Below, piece by piece: positions 24,081-36,400 of a stretch of DNA of 64,000 nucleotides. This DNA comes from Cryptomeria japonica. Its lineage: Eukaryota > Streptophyta > Pinopsida > Cupressales > Cupressaceae. Made by a program: the position numbers and the translations under genes. The stretch's first letter is position 1. Every line of letters starts with the position of its first letter. Below the pieces are notes generated by a model that was not told where the DNA came from, made no database searches, and worked only from the letters and a program-made list of their open reading frames with translations. The stretch covers positions 471,622,008 to 471,686,007 of the forward strand of contig NC_081405.1 of NCBI RefSeq assembly GCF_030272615.1, in the 5' to 3' direction.

Positions 24081-25207
24081 TGATGAATACTAAAAGGGGG
24101 GGCGAATTAGTATACCAAAAATTAGTGGACTTAAACTCTTAAACAGTTTAGCAGTTAACCGATATAACATATTTACTAACAAACTGGTTAAGACAAATGC
24201 AAACCAAATAGCAAATAAAGCATTCACCCACAAGAGCACAATCACCATAACACAAGAGGTTTTGACGTGGAAACCCAAAAGGGAAAAACCACGGTGAGTT
24301 GAAACTCACAAGTAACTATCTGCAGAATAGTAACCAGACCGGTTAAGATCATACAATGTTCTTCACCAGAACAGATCCTGTTAGGAATCTAGATCTCTGT
24401 TAGGAGATAAGTCCTATTAAAGACTACCTTGTGAGAGGATTTCAAATCCACAGTTGTGAACCACCTTGTTAGAGGATTTACAAAGGCTTTTCTGGGCCTA
24501 CCCGGTTAAGGGTTTCAGACTTGTCGAAGATGTAAGTAGTCAACAAGTGAGTGATCTAGATACTAGCACAGTATGCTTGGTTAGATCCTTGATAGCTCAT
24601 TGTTAATGCACATTTAGCATTACGTCAGTCTTCAGTATCTCCACACTCTGTTTCTTCACACAGACCTAATCTTCTCTTCTATGATCGCACATACAAAAAT
24701 CTCATGCACAGCTTAAACCCTAACAACTACTAAAACCCTAGACATGATGTCCTTATAAAGGAGTTTAATTTCATGTCGGTCCAATAGGATTACATTGCAA
24801 GTTCCTAGGTTCAGTGCATCTAGACACATTTGGTAACACGACACAGAATCACTGCCAAAGTGTCGGTGGATGATAACTCATCACAAAGATACCGGTTGGT
24901 AACTCATGACACAGTAATACCAGTTCATACATTTTACCAATTGCCGGTTTGTCAAAATGAAGACTGAGAAAAATGATAACTGCCGCTTTATTCCTTCGTT
25001 CTGCTTGAGATCCTCGAACCGCTTGAGGTCTTCAGTCAGTTTGTGACCAGTAAACACCTTCTGCAAAACACCGATAGTCTAAAGACTATAATACATAATA
25101 CCGGTTGTGACAAATACCGGTTGAGCATAACTCATACATACAAAAAGTGATCACAAAACAAGTGTGTGTCCATCAATGACAATCACAACATCATCAAAAT
25201 GCCAACA
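24081..25207 (-). mobile_element. 5' LTR of LARD-like element (1,127 bp)
   Basis: Complete LTR from TGATGAATAC to GCCAACA on the plus strand. It matches 17893-18903 over its right 993 bases. The following bases (ATAGAG) are outside the element. No ORF is supported in it. Confidence 0.9.
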
Positions 25208-26299
25208 ATAGAGGTCAAGTGGGGGTCTAGGGGTAGAATCCCTCATAAGATCAAGCAATAGCACCAACAAGCCCAAATTAAGGCCTCATGATGCATGGTA
25301 TTTTCATAATTTTATCAATGTCTTCTCTATCACCATGTCCTCACTATTTCAATATTTCTAACCAAATCTTCAATCTTATATCAATGAAGCTAAAGAATAT
25401 AACCAGTCAATCAATTAGGGCTATGCAATTTCATTGCTTTTTTTGAGTGTTTGGAGCATGGGTGGGGCCCATTAGACCATTAGAATAAGGGTTGTGTTGG
25501 TTAAAAGAATTTGTCTTCTTAAACAATTAATTATTATGACTATATTTTCCCAAAAGTGAATACAAATTATTAACAAATTGTGGGGTACGTTATTAATTAA
25601 CTTCCCTCAATTCTAATTATGTATAGCTCCCTTTTATGATTAAGTTGTTTGGATTTTAGATTTTAAAAGATGGGGTAAACTTTTAACTTGGAAGTAGAGA
25701 AGGAAAACTAACATTTGTGCATAGCCATGACAAATGCAATTGTGGGATTCGATACAATTAAAAGGTTTCTAAATAACTATTAAATGCACAAGTTTGGAAA
25801 CTAAAATTTTTGAATAAAATGAATTTTACAAAGTATCCTAATGTAAAGATTGAAATGCAAGTGAATGGCATATAACTTCATATTGAAATTTCACCACACC
25901 ATGGGAGAAAATGAATGTTAAACAAATGGACATCACATTTACACAAAAAAATGATAACCAAATATTCACTAGAGCACACAGACTTGTACATAAATATCAA
26001 AGCATAACATCCAACTTCACATGCACACAAATTTGTTAATCCTCTATAAAATGGGTAGAATTTTATTTATTCCTTCCCTTGATCGTGTCTCACTAACACA
26101 ATACAATGTTTTTGGGATAAAAATTTCAGCCCCTTCAAATGTCTTTTGAATACATATTTAAAGAGTTACAAAAGTAGCCACTACTCAAGTCTTACTTTAA
26201 AAGAATCATAATTAAAAGCTTAATACATTTAAAAATATTACAAACCTTTAAAGACAAAAAATAAACTTGTGGTTGTTGTTGAGGTGGTGGGTCTTGTCA
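25208..26299. other. Intergenic, no gene seen
   Basis: AT-rich. The first ~100 bases (GGTCAAGTGGGGGTCTAGGG) look like the continuation of 17805-17892 (GGGGAGCAAAGCCC), suggesting that the LARD-like element inserted into an older repeat. Confidence 0.4.
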
Positions 26300-26981
26300 A
26301 CCTACATTAGCTCCGTCCATAGGGGCTTGCTAAGTGGCTGCAACATGTGCTTTATAGTTCTTCAACACTTGGGTGATAGCTAGAATTTTAGTGTGCTAAC
26401 GAATATTCACATTTTTAGTTTTGAGCTTGCAAAGAGCCTTGTTGCCACGAATGTTGTCAATTTTAGTAGTAAAGTTGGCTAGATGACTATCATACCATGC
26501 CAAAGCCGAATCAATTCTCGCCAACTTCTTCAAATTAACTTTATTGAAGGCTTGTTCATCTGAAAGTGCATCTATATTTTTTTGAAATTCTTCTTTCAAT
26601 TCATATGTTGTAGCATCACCTATGTTGTCTTTCTTCTTTAGTTGGCATCCAATATCTCAAAATTCTTTGATGAGGTCCGCCTAAACACAGTTGTATTCTT
26701 TTAGCAGCTTACCTTCCTCCTTGATATTTTGCTTGAGGAATGAATCTTTCCATTTAATGCTCTTTATCCACATGATGCATTTGTGGTTGCCTATAGCTAT
26801 GACAATTTGCTTTGTTGACGCTTTATCTAAGCCCATGTCTAGGATTTCCTTAAGCTCTTGGTTAGCCTCCAACCAAAGAGATTCTTCCTAGTTGGTGTTT
26901 TCTATCTCAGTGTTGATAGCATTTCTCTTTAGAATCAAATCATCATAAACCATCCTTAGTTGCTCAATAAAAGGAGGCCCT

Positions 26982-27027
26982 TTAGCTTTCAAGTATTTCA
27001 CCCATTAGCTTTCAAGTATTTCACCCA
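26982..27027. repeat. 23-bp perfect tandem duplication
   Basis: TTAGCTTTCAAGTATTTCAC plus CCA is present twice head to tail, with no difference between copies. Confidence 0.95.
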
Positions 27028-27036
27028 TTCCCAAGT

Positions 27037-27182
27037 CATTCTACCATAAGAGTTATCCTTCTACACTTAGTTTACCATCTCTTTCCTAGTCGTGAAAGAG
27101 AGTTATCCGTCTACACTTACGGTAGATGGCTAGGAAAGAGATGGCAAACTAAGTGTAGAATGATAACTCTTATGGTAGAATG
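27037..27182. repeat. Long inverted repeat 1 (53-bp arms)
   Basis: Left arm 27037-27089 and right arm 27130-27182 pair with only two mismatches around a 40-base loop. The loop contains a partial third copy (AGAGTTATCC … CTACACTTA). Confidence 0.95.
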
Positions 27183-27193
27183 CATCTTAAACT

Positions 27194-27286
27194 CATATTC
27201 CTCCATGTATCATTACACACCTCTCTCTAGAGGCTAGATACCTAGAGGGGGATAGAGAGGTGTGTAGCGATACATGTAGGAATATG
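27194..27286. repeat. Long inverted repeat 2 (33-bp arms)
   Basis: Arms 27194-27226 and 27254-27286 pair with three mismatches around a 27-base loop, only 11 bases from inverted repeat 1. A further copy of the arm (AGAGAGAGGTGTGTAATGAT) follows near 27309-27328. Confidence 0.93.
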
Positions 27287-27840
27287 GTGCATAATGATAG
27301 AGGGGGATAGAGAGAGGTGTGTAATGATCTAATTCCTTTTCTTGAACTGATAATTATCAGTACAATAAACCCATTAGTCTTCCATGTGAGGAATATGGTG
27401 GAAATCGAGACCTAGTTGCAAATTATTCTTGACAGAGTCTTTGCTATCAAATAGGAATCTCATTTCATATGTTGAAGTGGTATACTTGACAAATCTCTCT
27501 CAATGTTGAGAGGATCTGACTAAGACTAGTATGAGTATTATCCAAGTCCAATTGGGCATTGGATACCTACCTTTTTTCTTTTAGCACACCTCTTATTGAT
27601 CTTAGCAACTTGTCTGTAGATTTCAATGACAATGAACTTATCCTCTGCATATTTGGGCAGCTTATGAGGAAGTTGATCATAACCCCAAGCCTCTTGATCA
27701 ACAATTTTATGTTTTTTGAAATTTGGAAAGTTTTTGATAGAGTGACAACTAGGGTACACAACATTTACTCTGGAAATTGCTTAAAAAATGCTCAAGGTGG
27801 GTGACAAATTGGACTACTGGAGTGCATAGGATGGTGAGCT

Positions 27841-30215
27841 TACCGGTTTTACAGTCTATGAGAATATATTTGAATCGAGTTTTGTTTCTATTGTAGTTGA
27901 TACCTTTGTTACTCTGCATGCTCTAAAAACCCTGAACTCTTTCTTGCAAATGCTTTGGAATGGTTTAATTTAATCACTTTTCCCTTATTATACCATGGCA
28001 TTAACTCATCTACTCAGCTTTGACAACATTCAATGTTGGGTAGGTGGCTTCCATTGGCGCCAAATTTCTAAAACTATTTTCTTGGAACAAAAGAGGCGAG
28101 CTTTTGCTAGGTTCTCAAAACCTTGTCAAGGTTTGACAAAGGTTTCAAAACCTCTTTTAGTCTTCATTTTATTCTATTTCCCTCACTTCTTTGTTTGTTT
28201 GTTTCTTTTTACCTTTGAGAGCTCTTGAAATCTTGAAGAGGAGAGAAGGTTATGAGTTGGGCGTTGGGCATTGACAAGGTAATGGAAACCTTGTTGAGCC
28301 CCACATAAGTCTTTGAAACTCATTAACAACTCTCCCAAGCTTTGAAAATTTTCTCTCTTTGGTGGCTAGAAGTTTTGGGTTCGATGTCGAAGCCCGACAA
28401 GGTTGTAAGAACCTTGTTGGCTCTTGAGAATGGTTTCGAAACCAAGTGGAGAAGCTACATTTGAGTTTTTGAAGAAGACAATCTTTTCCAAGGAGAACTT
28501 TTTTGGAAGAGCACAAGGTTTTAAAAACCTTGGCAGCTCCCGAAAGAGTTGTGAGAACCAAGACTGGGACCAACATTTGGGAGAAAATGATTTATGTATT
28601 TTTTACGACTCTTAATGGTCAAAATGGAAATTTAAAACTTTATCGAGGCTTTGATGGGTTGTGAGAACTCCATCGAGGTCCAACAATAGTTTCAAAACCA
28701 ACTCAAAAGGCCGAAATTAGGCAAAAAGACTAAGTGTTTTAAGACTTAAAAGGTATTTTAGTGGAATTAAAGAAACATGGGAAGACTCAAAAGACCCCTA
28801 AGATTTGAACATCATGATTTCGATGGGTAAAATAAGATTTTAATAATGGACCAAAAATAGTGCAATTGGTTGATAAGCCAAAATTCAAAAAAAATGCATT
28901 TTATAAAGTTTTTTTAATTGTAGATGTGAGGGGCATTTGCAAGTTTATGGGATGTTCAAGGGACATGGTTGAGTTTCTTGAGGGTCCCTAGGAAATTCAA
29001 GCATCCCCATCAAGGAGGGGCACCCCAAAAATGTCCCTCTCTAAGGGAGACATCCTAAGGATGTCTCTTATCCAGTAACAATGATGGTGACACAATGAAG
29101 GGATTTTTCCTACCATCGCAATGTCTCAAAAACATCCCCATCTAGAAATATGGTATCTTTTTGCAAGGAAGACATACTTGTGGAACACTAAATATAAGCA
29201 GTTCATGATATCAAGTTAGCAATTAGTTTCTAAAAATAAATATTTCCACTATGGCTTGTATCTATGGTTACAAGTCATCAATTAATTATGAACCATTGTT
29301 GTAGGAAATGTCCAACTTATTGTTCTCATCTAAAAAAATCACTCAAAACCCAGTTTCAAAATATTACATAACCATCAGCTAAATACCCACTTGGGCTTCA
29401 AAAAGATAAGAAATAATACAAAAAAAGCATAACGAAAAATTAAAACCTGAGTTAACTTTATTGAAAAGTCCTCATGGTAACATTTTCTCCCTAGATGATT
29501 AACGTATTATCTCTAGTGTTAATCACCTATATTGTAACCTATATTGTAACTGCACATGGTCTACTTGAATTGAGTTGATAAATAAAATAGTTCAACTCAG
29601 TTATAGTTATATAATAGACTCTTGATCATCTGCAAAAGTCCATCACAAAACTTTTTATACTTTTTATGTTAACAAAATTTCTATGGTACCTTATAAGGGC
29701 TCCACATTCTTTGGCAATATAATTACAATTTGATGATTCAACTTTCCTAATGCAGGCCTAATCTTATGTTGATGGTAGCATGGTGAGCGTTAAATGCTCA
29801 AAGATAGATGAAGAAATGCTTAAGTTATGGGATAAATAGAAACTAATAAGAGACTTGAAGCGGAACCCAACCCAATGTAATTTGGCTAAGTATAAAAAAA
29901 CTAAATTCACAGCACAACCATTATAAAAGAAAAAAGGGTTTTCCAAAAAATAAAATTCTTCAGAAATAAAAGAAAGTCAATGAATTTATATTGATATTTA
30001 ATCACCCAAGATCATCGATCAAAGATTAATTTCATTTCAGATGTATATTTTTCTTTTTCTCCAGGCTTCTTCTATAACAACTTTCTAAATGCAATGCATG
30101 CATTGTCCTGGCGAGTAACAAGACTAGGCAGTCCAACTCAGAGGCAACACTTTAAAGATCAACTTAAGTAGGTTATTAGTGTTTTCATAACTAAGCTATT
30201 ATATTGTGTCTATTG
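27841..30215. other. Intergenic downstream of host gene
   Basis: No supported gene. ORFs at 27995-28228 and 28250-28576 have no family features or start context. A 21-base palindrome lies at 29047-29067. I see no clear AATAAA-type signal for the host gene in its first few hundred downstream bases. Confidence 0.45.
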
Positions 30216-30438
30216 TCATGTATTACCTAGGAACTCTAGCCCTGATGCACAAGGTGTAAGGTTATGAGCAGATAAATACTGGGGATTGTAGAATTTGCTT
30301 AGATGTCTCATCCCACTGTCACACAAAATTGTAACTATAGTGTGGCCAGGACCTAAAAGACGTGCTACTCGGACAGCCCCAACACAGTTCATAGCAGAGG
30401 AGCTTCCAACAAATAAACCATCATTCTTCAAGAGAAAT
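30216..30438 (-). CDS. Cysteine-synthase-like enzyme, last exon
   Basis: C-terminal exon of a fold-type II PLP enzyme. The acceptor (TTTTTCCTTGTAG) falls at 30439, and the first base completes an Arg codon split with the previous exon, giving FLLKNDGLFVGSSSAMNCVG. GSSSAMN is the Ser-containing loop that contacts the pyridine nitrogen of PLP in this family. HTIVTILCDSGMRHLSKFY follows and is the conserved C-terminal signature. The frame ends at a stop at 30216-30218, about 15 residues after the expected family end. No interruptions are present. With the other three exons it forms a continuous frame. The protein most resembles the plant/fungal group often labelled cysteine synthase 2-like, related to but distinct from O-acetylserine(thiol)lyase. 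The exact reaction in plants is not something the sequence shows. Confidence 0.92.
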
Positions 30439-30527
30439 CTACAAGGAAAAAGAAAAAAGTTAACTTCCAGGACAAATTTAAATCCCCTTCACAACAATAA
30501 ACAACAATTCAAAAAGTTTAATCATAC

Positions 30528-30763
30528 CTAGACATCTCAACCGCCTCCATATCTGTGCCTCGGAAAGCTCCATCTAACCTTGCCATCTGAAAGTTTCGAG
30601 TTACTCTATTAATACCAATACCCTCTGTTATGGTGTCAAATGGATTCTTCAACCGTTTACCCTCTGCCTCTTCACGTGTATACATGACCCCTCGTGTAAC
30701 CTTATTAAATAGGCCAGAACCAGGAGGATCAATCAAGAAACACTTGATATCAGAGACTTTATC
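30528..30763 (-). CDS. Cysteine-synthase-like enzyme, third visible exon
   Basis: A 236-base exon bounded by CTGCAG|GAT at its 5' end and AG|GTATGA at its 3' end, both standard GT-AG sites. It encodes DKVSDIKCFLIDPPGSGLFN, VTRGVMYTREEAEGKR, NPFDTITEGIGINR and ends MEAVEMSR with the Arg codon split (2+1) across the next 89-base intron. IDPPGSGL and TEGIGINR are typical of the catalytic large domain of this subgroup, where bacterial cysteine synthases have a shorter version. Fully open; no odd residues. Confidence 0.93.
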
Positions 30764-30850
30764 CTGCAGAAATAAGAGCATGCATAGATTTTGTTAAACA
30801 TATTGAACCAGTTATTTGATATAAGAAAGAGTAAAATTAAGACCATAAAC

Positions 30851-31321
30851 CTTAAGAAAGCAAGAAATGCCAGCAAGTGTGCCACCAGTGCCTGCCGCAG
30901 CAACAAAAGCATGCAGACTGCCACCCGTCTGCTCCCAGATCTCAGGACCAGTGCCTTCATAATGTGCCCGGAAATTAGCAAGATTCTCAAATTGATCTGC
31001 AAAATATCCTCCCTTACTCTCATTTCCAGAGAAATTAGTGCTAGAATCTGAACTCTCTTTAACCAATTTGCTATGGTCAACCAGGATTTGGCCATTGACA
31101 GTCTTATATAATTCAGATTCAACTTTATCATAAAAGTCATTGAAGCTATCAGAACTCCCCATGAGGTTTTCATTTTTGCATGGCTTCACTTCTTTTTCAT
31201 TGGCACAGATTGTGGCTTCCATAGCTCTCCTCCTTGCAACATTTACAAAATGATCTTTATGAGTGATGGAGACAGGTCTCACTCTTTCCACAGTAGCACC
31301 AAGTGCTTCCAAGATTTGGGC
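30851..31321 (-). CDS. Cysteine-synthase-like enzyme, second visible exon
   Basis: A 471-base, 157-codon exon, phase 0 at both ends. The acceptor is CTTATAG|GCC at 31322 and the donor AAG|GTTTATGG at 30850. It begins AQILEALGATVERVRPVSIT and includes FADQFENLANFRAHYEGTGP and the glycine-rich phosphate-binding loop AAAGTGGTLAGIS, which holds the PLP phosphate. Between ARRRAMEA and GGYFADQF there is a ~65-residue polar insertion (NEKEVKPCKNENLMGSSDSF …) not found in bacterial cysteine synthases. Related eukaryotic proteins also have a variable insert here, as far as I recall. The intron after it is 87 bases; the one before it is 26.4 kb. Confidence 0.94.
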
Positions 31322-32690
31322 CTATAAGAAATTCACACTTTTTCAGATAAGAGAAGACAAATCCAATTTGAGCCACTCTGTCGGTTTTCCAAGAACTTTT
31401 ACATTGAACAAAAACAATCCCAAAACCAATAAATTTTCATATAGTTCAAAAGAGTTCAAACCAAAGTTGCGAAGGCTCAATATTGCAAAGTTTGTGTAAA
31501 AACCTCAGTTTCATTTTGCATAAAATTTACATAATTGCTCCAAATTCAGCTAGGAAAGAGAGAAAAAAAATGCACAAGTGGAGTTCAAATATCTTTAGTG
31601 AGTCATTATTCATTGTAATGAACAGAAACTAACCTTGAGTCTCCTCAACAAAAAATATTTTTAGAATCTCGAAGAGTGAGAGTTTATAGATTCATTCCGA
31701 CTAACTTCAAGTATCGCTTGACATAAACCAATTTCTAGCAATTATAATATTATTTATCAGATATCTGCAGTGGTTACTGAAAGATTTGAAAGAAAATTTG
31801 ACGGTTCACATAAAGTGAAATATGCTCTACAGACAAAATCAACTACCATACCACACCAACATTGCATCCATATGACAGCACAATAAAATTTACCAAAAGC
31901 AAGATAGACTGATTATTAAATGTTTATATTTTTATTCTATAATCTAAGACTTAAACATCTTAAAGCATCTTTCCTTTAATAATCTATCAGTTAACTTATC
32001 AACCATGCTACTGAACATTCACTAATTAGTAATTACTTCTCAAGTACATGGCCTAGTTGTTATTTCTCTAGTTTCAAAAATTAACGTAACCAATTGAGAA
32101 CAAAACCTGAGACAGGTGTTAGTCTGAAATTGTTACCCTAAATAACTGCAAAATGTTAGAAACAATTTGGGATGCAGTGCAAGTATCTTCATAACCATTG
32201 AATTCTGCACACAGGAGTTGTCAATGCATTATTCTCTAAAGAAAGAAGCTGAAGAATCTTCCTTTAGGTAACACATATCAACCTTTAAGGGGTTGGATTA
32301 TAATCATTCATCCACATTGAAGAGGATGGTTTATAACCATTTACAAATGAAGGTAAAGCATGATTTTATCTAAGGTTCTAATCTTCTAGCTTATGGATCC
32401 AAGTAAACAATGAACATATTTAATTTGTTTTAGTATCTTGTGGTCAGTTACTTTACCAAATGCACAAATTTTGGGTGCTTTTGGTTTTTCCACTGTTCAG
32501 AGGTTCAATGAACATGAATACCTTTTGAAAACCTGCTATACCTTGTAACTAGTCAGAAAATGACAGCAAAGTATCTCCAATTTCAAGAGAATGGAAAAGG
32601 AACCATGGGAAGAAATTAAGCCAAGTACTGTATCAGAGGTTGACTTTAGTTTTCAAAAGATTAGTACATACATGATAAAACAAGTACAAA

Positions 32691-32911
32691 TTAAGTGAAA
32701 TTGTTGGGTTGGTACTGCCCTGTTTCTCATACAATACCAAATATATGAAATCATACTTGCATGTTCAACAAAAGCTTCTGCAATGTAAACCGATGAATGA
32801 GTGTGTGTGTGTACCAAGAGGATGTAGCAAGTTATGGACATATTAAAACAAAAACTCAAAGAAAATAAAATCTGTTTGCTCAGAGAAAACAAATTTTCAA
32901 GTGGGTGGAAA
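32691..32911. repeat. Direct repeat pair, first copy
   Basis: It matches 33344-33570 with small indels (shared TTAAGTGAAATTGTTGGGT at the start and TTCAAGTGGGTGGAA at the end), including TTCAACAAAAGCTTCTGC. The copies lie about 650 bases apart, a local duplication. An AC/GT-rich stretch lies within this copy. Confidence 0.88.
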
Positions 32912-33343
32912 AATAAGAAAGGGGGGAAGTGTGATTACAGGTTAACTTTACTGTAATTAAGAGACTAAAAAAGTATTGGCAAAGCTGACTGCATATGACA
33001 GAGAGAAAGCAATGGCAGATTGGCTAGCATTGCTTTCTCGTTATATAGTAACAAATGGCCGATATCTAACTTTAATTACAGAGTGTTGTCCAATCACTTC
33101 ACAACCCTTTCTTACCCAATGAAATGTGAACATAAATTAAACAGGTCACAGAGGAAACCAAAGACAGATTTGAGATTTCTATTCATGTTTGAGCGTCTTA
33201 AACTCACATGACGCCAGGTCGGAAAAAAATAAGTACAATCTAAAAATGATATCTTAAATGCCCATCAACACGGCTGTATGTAAATCACAGGCTTTCTGAT
33301 TTGTTAGTTAAAGGTAGTTTGTAGACACAGTAACACCTCTAAA

Positions 33344-33570
33344 TTAAGTGAAATTGTTGGGTCAGTACCGCCCTGTTTCTCAAGACTCATACAATACCAA
33401 ATACTTGAAATCCTGCTTACATGTTCAACAAAAGCTTCTGCGATGCCAACCTATGAATGAGCATATGTAACAAGTTGAGGATAAAGCAAGTTATTAATAT
33501 ATTAATAAGAGAAACTCAAAGAAAATAAAATATGCCTATTCAAAAAAACAGATTTCAAGTGGGTGGAAGA
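33344..33570. repeat. Direct repeat pair, second copy
   Basis: Partner of 32691-32911. The sequence between the copies and from 33571 to 34494 contains no supported gene. Confidence 0.88.
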
Positions 33571-34494
33571 AACTATTCCAAGCTCCAATGCCTCAGGAAA
33601 GAAAGATAAACAACACCAAAAAATGCAGATTTGAACCTCCAAAGAACCACACATGCCAAGGAAAGAAGGTGGCACCTAGGCTAAAGGGGCGATTTGCATC
33701 TTAAAATGTATCTTCATCAAACTTCAAAAATGACACGTCAAAATGAGTCTCCCAGGCTAGGAAAAAGGTATTAAACAATACCCAGAAGCAAATATGCCTT
33801 CCTCCAAGAGTTACGAGCAAAATATGGTTTTTCTGAAGTTCTAAAAATGAAGACAAGCATACTGAAAAAGTATCCAAAACACCACAAAACTGGAACAACA
33901 CTCTCAAAATGAACTCACCAAACCAAAAATTGAATACCCACATCAGAAAATCTCAAAGACCATCATTTTCAAATCCATATCATCAACTGCAAGCCAAAAT
34001 CACTGAAAACTAAGTATGGACACTCCAGCCAGCTAGGGTGGATATTTCACCACCGAAACCAGAACCACTGAAGAGGATTTTCGTCCTCAACCAGAAACAA
34101 GAGAACTCTCTGAGTTCATTCCAGCAGCATCTCGTTAAGTTGTCAATTCAGAATTATCAAAATGAGAGCCAACATTCATATTTACAGAGTGGAGGGAAGA
34201 ATATATGCAGCCGATTTGAATTTGAATACTTTTCCCTCACTTTTTACCTTTTAAAATATTAAAATATCCTCTCTCCTTGGCGTCCCCTTTTGGTCTTGTA
34301 AAATAAACTTTTTAAAACTTAAGTTTGCTCCCCTTTCGTAGGCGTAGCATTTGGGGACATAACATGAGCACTTTTAAGTCACTTTATAAAAGCACTTAAG
34401 TGAATTAAATAAAATATTATCATCCAAACTTAGAACCCACCAAGGAACTGAATTCAAAAACATTTCACACTCAACTAAGAGGAAACAGAGGCTG

Positions 34495-34925
34495 GGAACA
34501 AGTGCCCAAAACGATACTTACTAAAAATAGCATATGCTAAAAGAAGGGACTCTACTGGAACACACTGAAATCACCTGCTAGAGCTCTCCACAAGACACTG
34601 AGTCCTCTAACCAACTCCACCTAGCCTATGGGAACCCAAGAATAGGCTAATGAAATCCAAATTGACTAGGTGCAAGAAGGGGACATTACAACCTCCGCAC
34701 AAAGTGTTTTATATCTAGTTGTATATATTTTTTGTGCTATTCCGGCATCATGTATCCATTCTACACCATTTCTGGCTTTCTTGTATTTGGGATATAGTGT
34801 AGACGTTCAAATGTCTAAGTGAGTGCATTGTCGCACTCTAAAAACACTACTATACAACAGTTGGTTTTCACAAACTTGCCACCTTTCAACGTCCAAACAT
34901 GCAAGCAAAGCTGCAAAACAATTGC
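34495..34925. repeat. 430-bp repeat R, first copy
   Basis: It matches 38158-38581 with roughly 5-7% difference by eye (from CAAGTGCCCAAAACG to GCAAGCAAA…CAATTG). The two copies bracket a ~3.1-kb LTR-like block. R lacks TG…CA ends, so it is probably not itself an LTR and may be internal sequence of the same retroelement family. Confidence 0.88.
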
Positions 34926-35332
34926 CCTAAGTGTTTTTTCAACACTTTCCTTGTGGATTGGATTTTTTATCTTTGAAATTTTTGGGAACATTTATTTGGG
35001 TGGGGGCTAGAAGTTGTGATGTTTTCACACATCGCCCTATTGCAAATGGGGACCCCCTACTTTTTAGGCCGTTCCGGTCTTTTGGCTTTGTTTTTTAGGT
35101 CTTTTCGTAGCAGTCTCTCTACTTTGCAAGTGTTTGGGGGTCATATTGATCAAGTCTTCTTTTCATTTGAGCGAATTTGGTTAAGTCTAAGGCTCGTTTT
35201 GTCAATTTTAGGGTTTTTGCCTTCAGTCTTAGATTTTAGGGTTTTCTTTTAGGGTTTTGGAAAAACTGAACGTAGAACTAGAATTAGGACTCTTCAAGGA
35301 ACCTCCGAGTAAAATTTGAGCGAATTTTGAGC

Positions 35333-35475
35333 ACTTACTATTTTTAGTAAGTTTCACTGCCTCTCGGATTGGTCTAATTTTGCCAAAAATCAAACTTACT
35401 ATTTTTAGTAAGTGTTTTCCTTACCTATTTTGTCCAAACCCTAACATTTTGAAACACTTACTATTTGGGAAAAGC
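35333..35475. repeat. Palindromic motif at ~61-bp spacing
   Basis: ACTTACTATTTTTAGTAAGT (7-base inverted arms) occurs at 35333 and 35394, with a partial copy at 35456. Confidence 0.8.
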
Positions 35476-35984
35476 TATTTTTGGCAGGTTCATAGGAAAA
35501 CACCGAAAACTGAACATCCCTGAAGACACTGAAGACTAAACATTCCTGAAGATCATTTCTAAATCCGGAAGAGTCAAAAGGCAGACAAGTTGGATGAAAA
35601 AAAAATGGTTAAGTATGGAACTCCTGTTCCAGAAGTGGAAAGCATGCAAAATCTTCTAAGTCTGGAAATTCACATCAATCCACAAATGTCATCCTGATCC
35701 GGAAATGGCCTGAAATTTGACTATCTAAAAAATTTAAAAGATCTTCTAAAACCTAGAATTTGCATTATAACTCCTAGAGATCTGAAACCACTCTCAAACA
35801 TCCTGCCAATATATACATGAAATATAACTTAAAGTATAAGAAAGGAAAAAGACATATTGAAATGCCACTTATACTTCATATTTCATATTTCATATTTCAT
35901 GTATACAATTCATATTGAAAGACATATTTCATGTATACATTCTGATAAAGAGAATGAGGGAAAAAAAATCATGAAAATCCTTCC

Positions 35985-36400
35985 CCAAGTCAATTCAGCG
36001 CCCAAGTTTGGGCAAGGGCGCTAAAACATGGTCAACAAGGAGAGTGGAAAAAAGTGTGAATTCCTTGGCTATAGTCAAAATCCACCCCAAGCCAAGGTAG
36101 GGCGCCAAAATGGAATGCTCTTGGAGTGTTGGAAAAAGGAGAGATTCCTCCTTCCTTGGAAAATACCGCCCATACCTTAGGAGGAGCGCTAAAGTCACAT
36201 CACCGTGGAGAAATGAAAAGAGTGTAAATTCCTTGCTCATGGGCATTTAGTGCCCAAGACCTTGGAGGAGCGCCAAACTAGAGTTATCAAGGAAAACTCC
36301 AAAGCATTAAAATTCCAAGCCAAAGTGGATTTAGCACCCAAGGTGGGAGATGAGTTGCCAAATAAAGGAAGGTGTGGAAAGCATGAGAAATAGTGAATTC
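35985..36400. repeat. Degenerate ~70-100-bp tandem repeats
   Basis: Four to five loosely similar units share GCGCCCAAG … GGAGCGCTAAA … GAATTCCTTG elements (near 35997, 36100, 36165, 36247 and 36335). They are too diverged to set unit limits by eye. Confidence 0.5.

Larger units (their letters stand above)
26300..27840 (-). pseudogene. Decayed relative of the large LARD ORF
   Basis: Minus-strand fragments are open for 60-75 codons at a time. One (27759-27538) reads PHKLPKYAEDKFIVIEIYRQ and matches the intact ORF at the right edge of the window in pattern (PYMLPRYPTDKIILMELGRQ). Further down, two frames (26872-26681: LKEILDMGLDKASTKQIVIA; 26599-26396: ALAWYDSHLANFTTKIDNI) look like the coiled-coil rear of the same kind of protein. 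Many stops, frameshifts and two long hairpins interrupt it. No function is expected. Confidence 0.6.

Noticed and set aside
28250-28576. 108-residue minus-strand ORF
   Set aside because: Repetitive AAGGTTTNAAAACCTTG-like DNA gives open frames on both strands. No family features.
29047-29067. 21-base perfect palindrome GAGACATCCTAAGGATGTCTC
   Set aside because: Real, but short and isolated with no nearby gene. It looks a little like the hAT subterminal words but lacks other hAT features.
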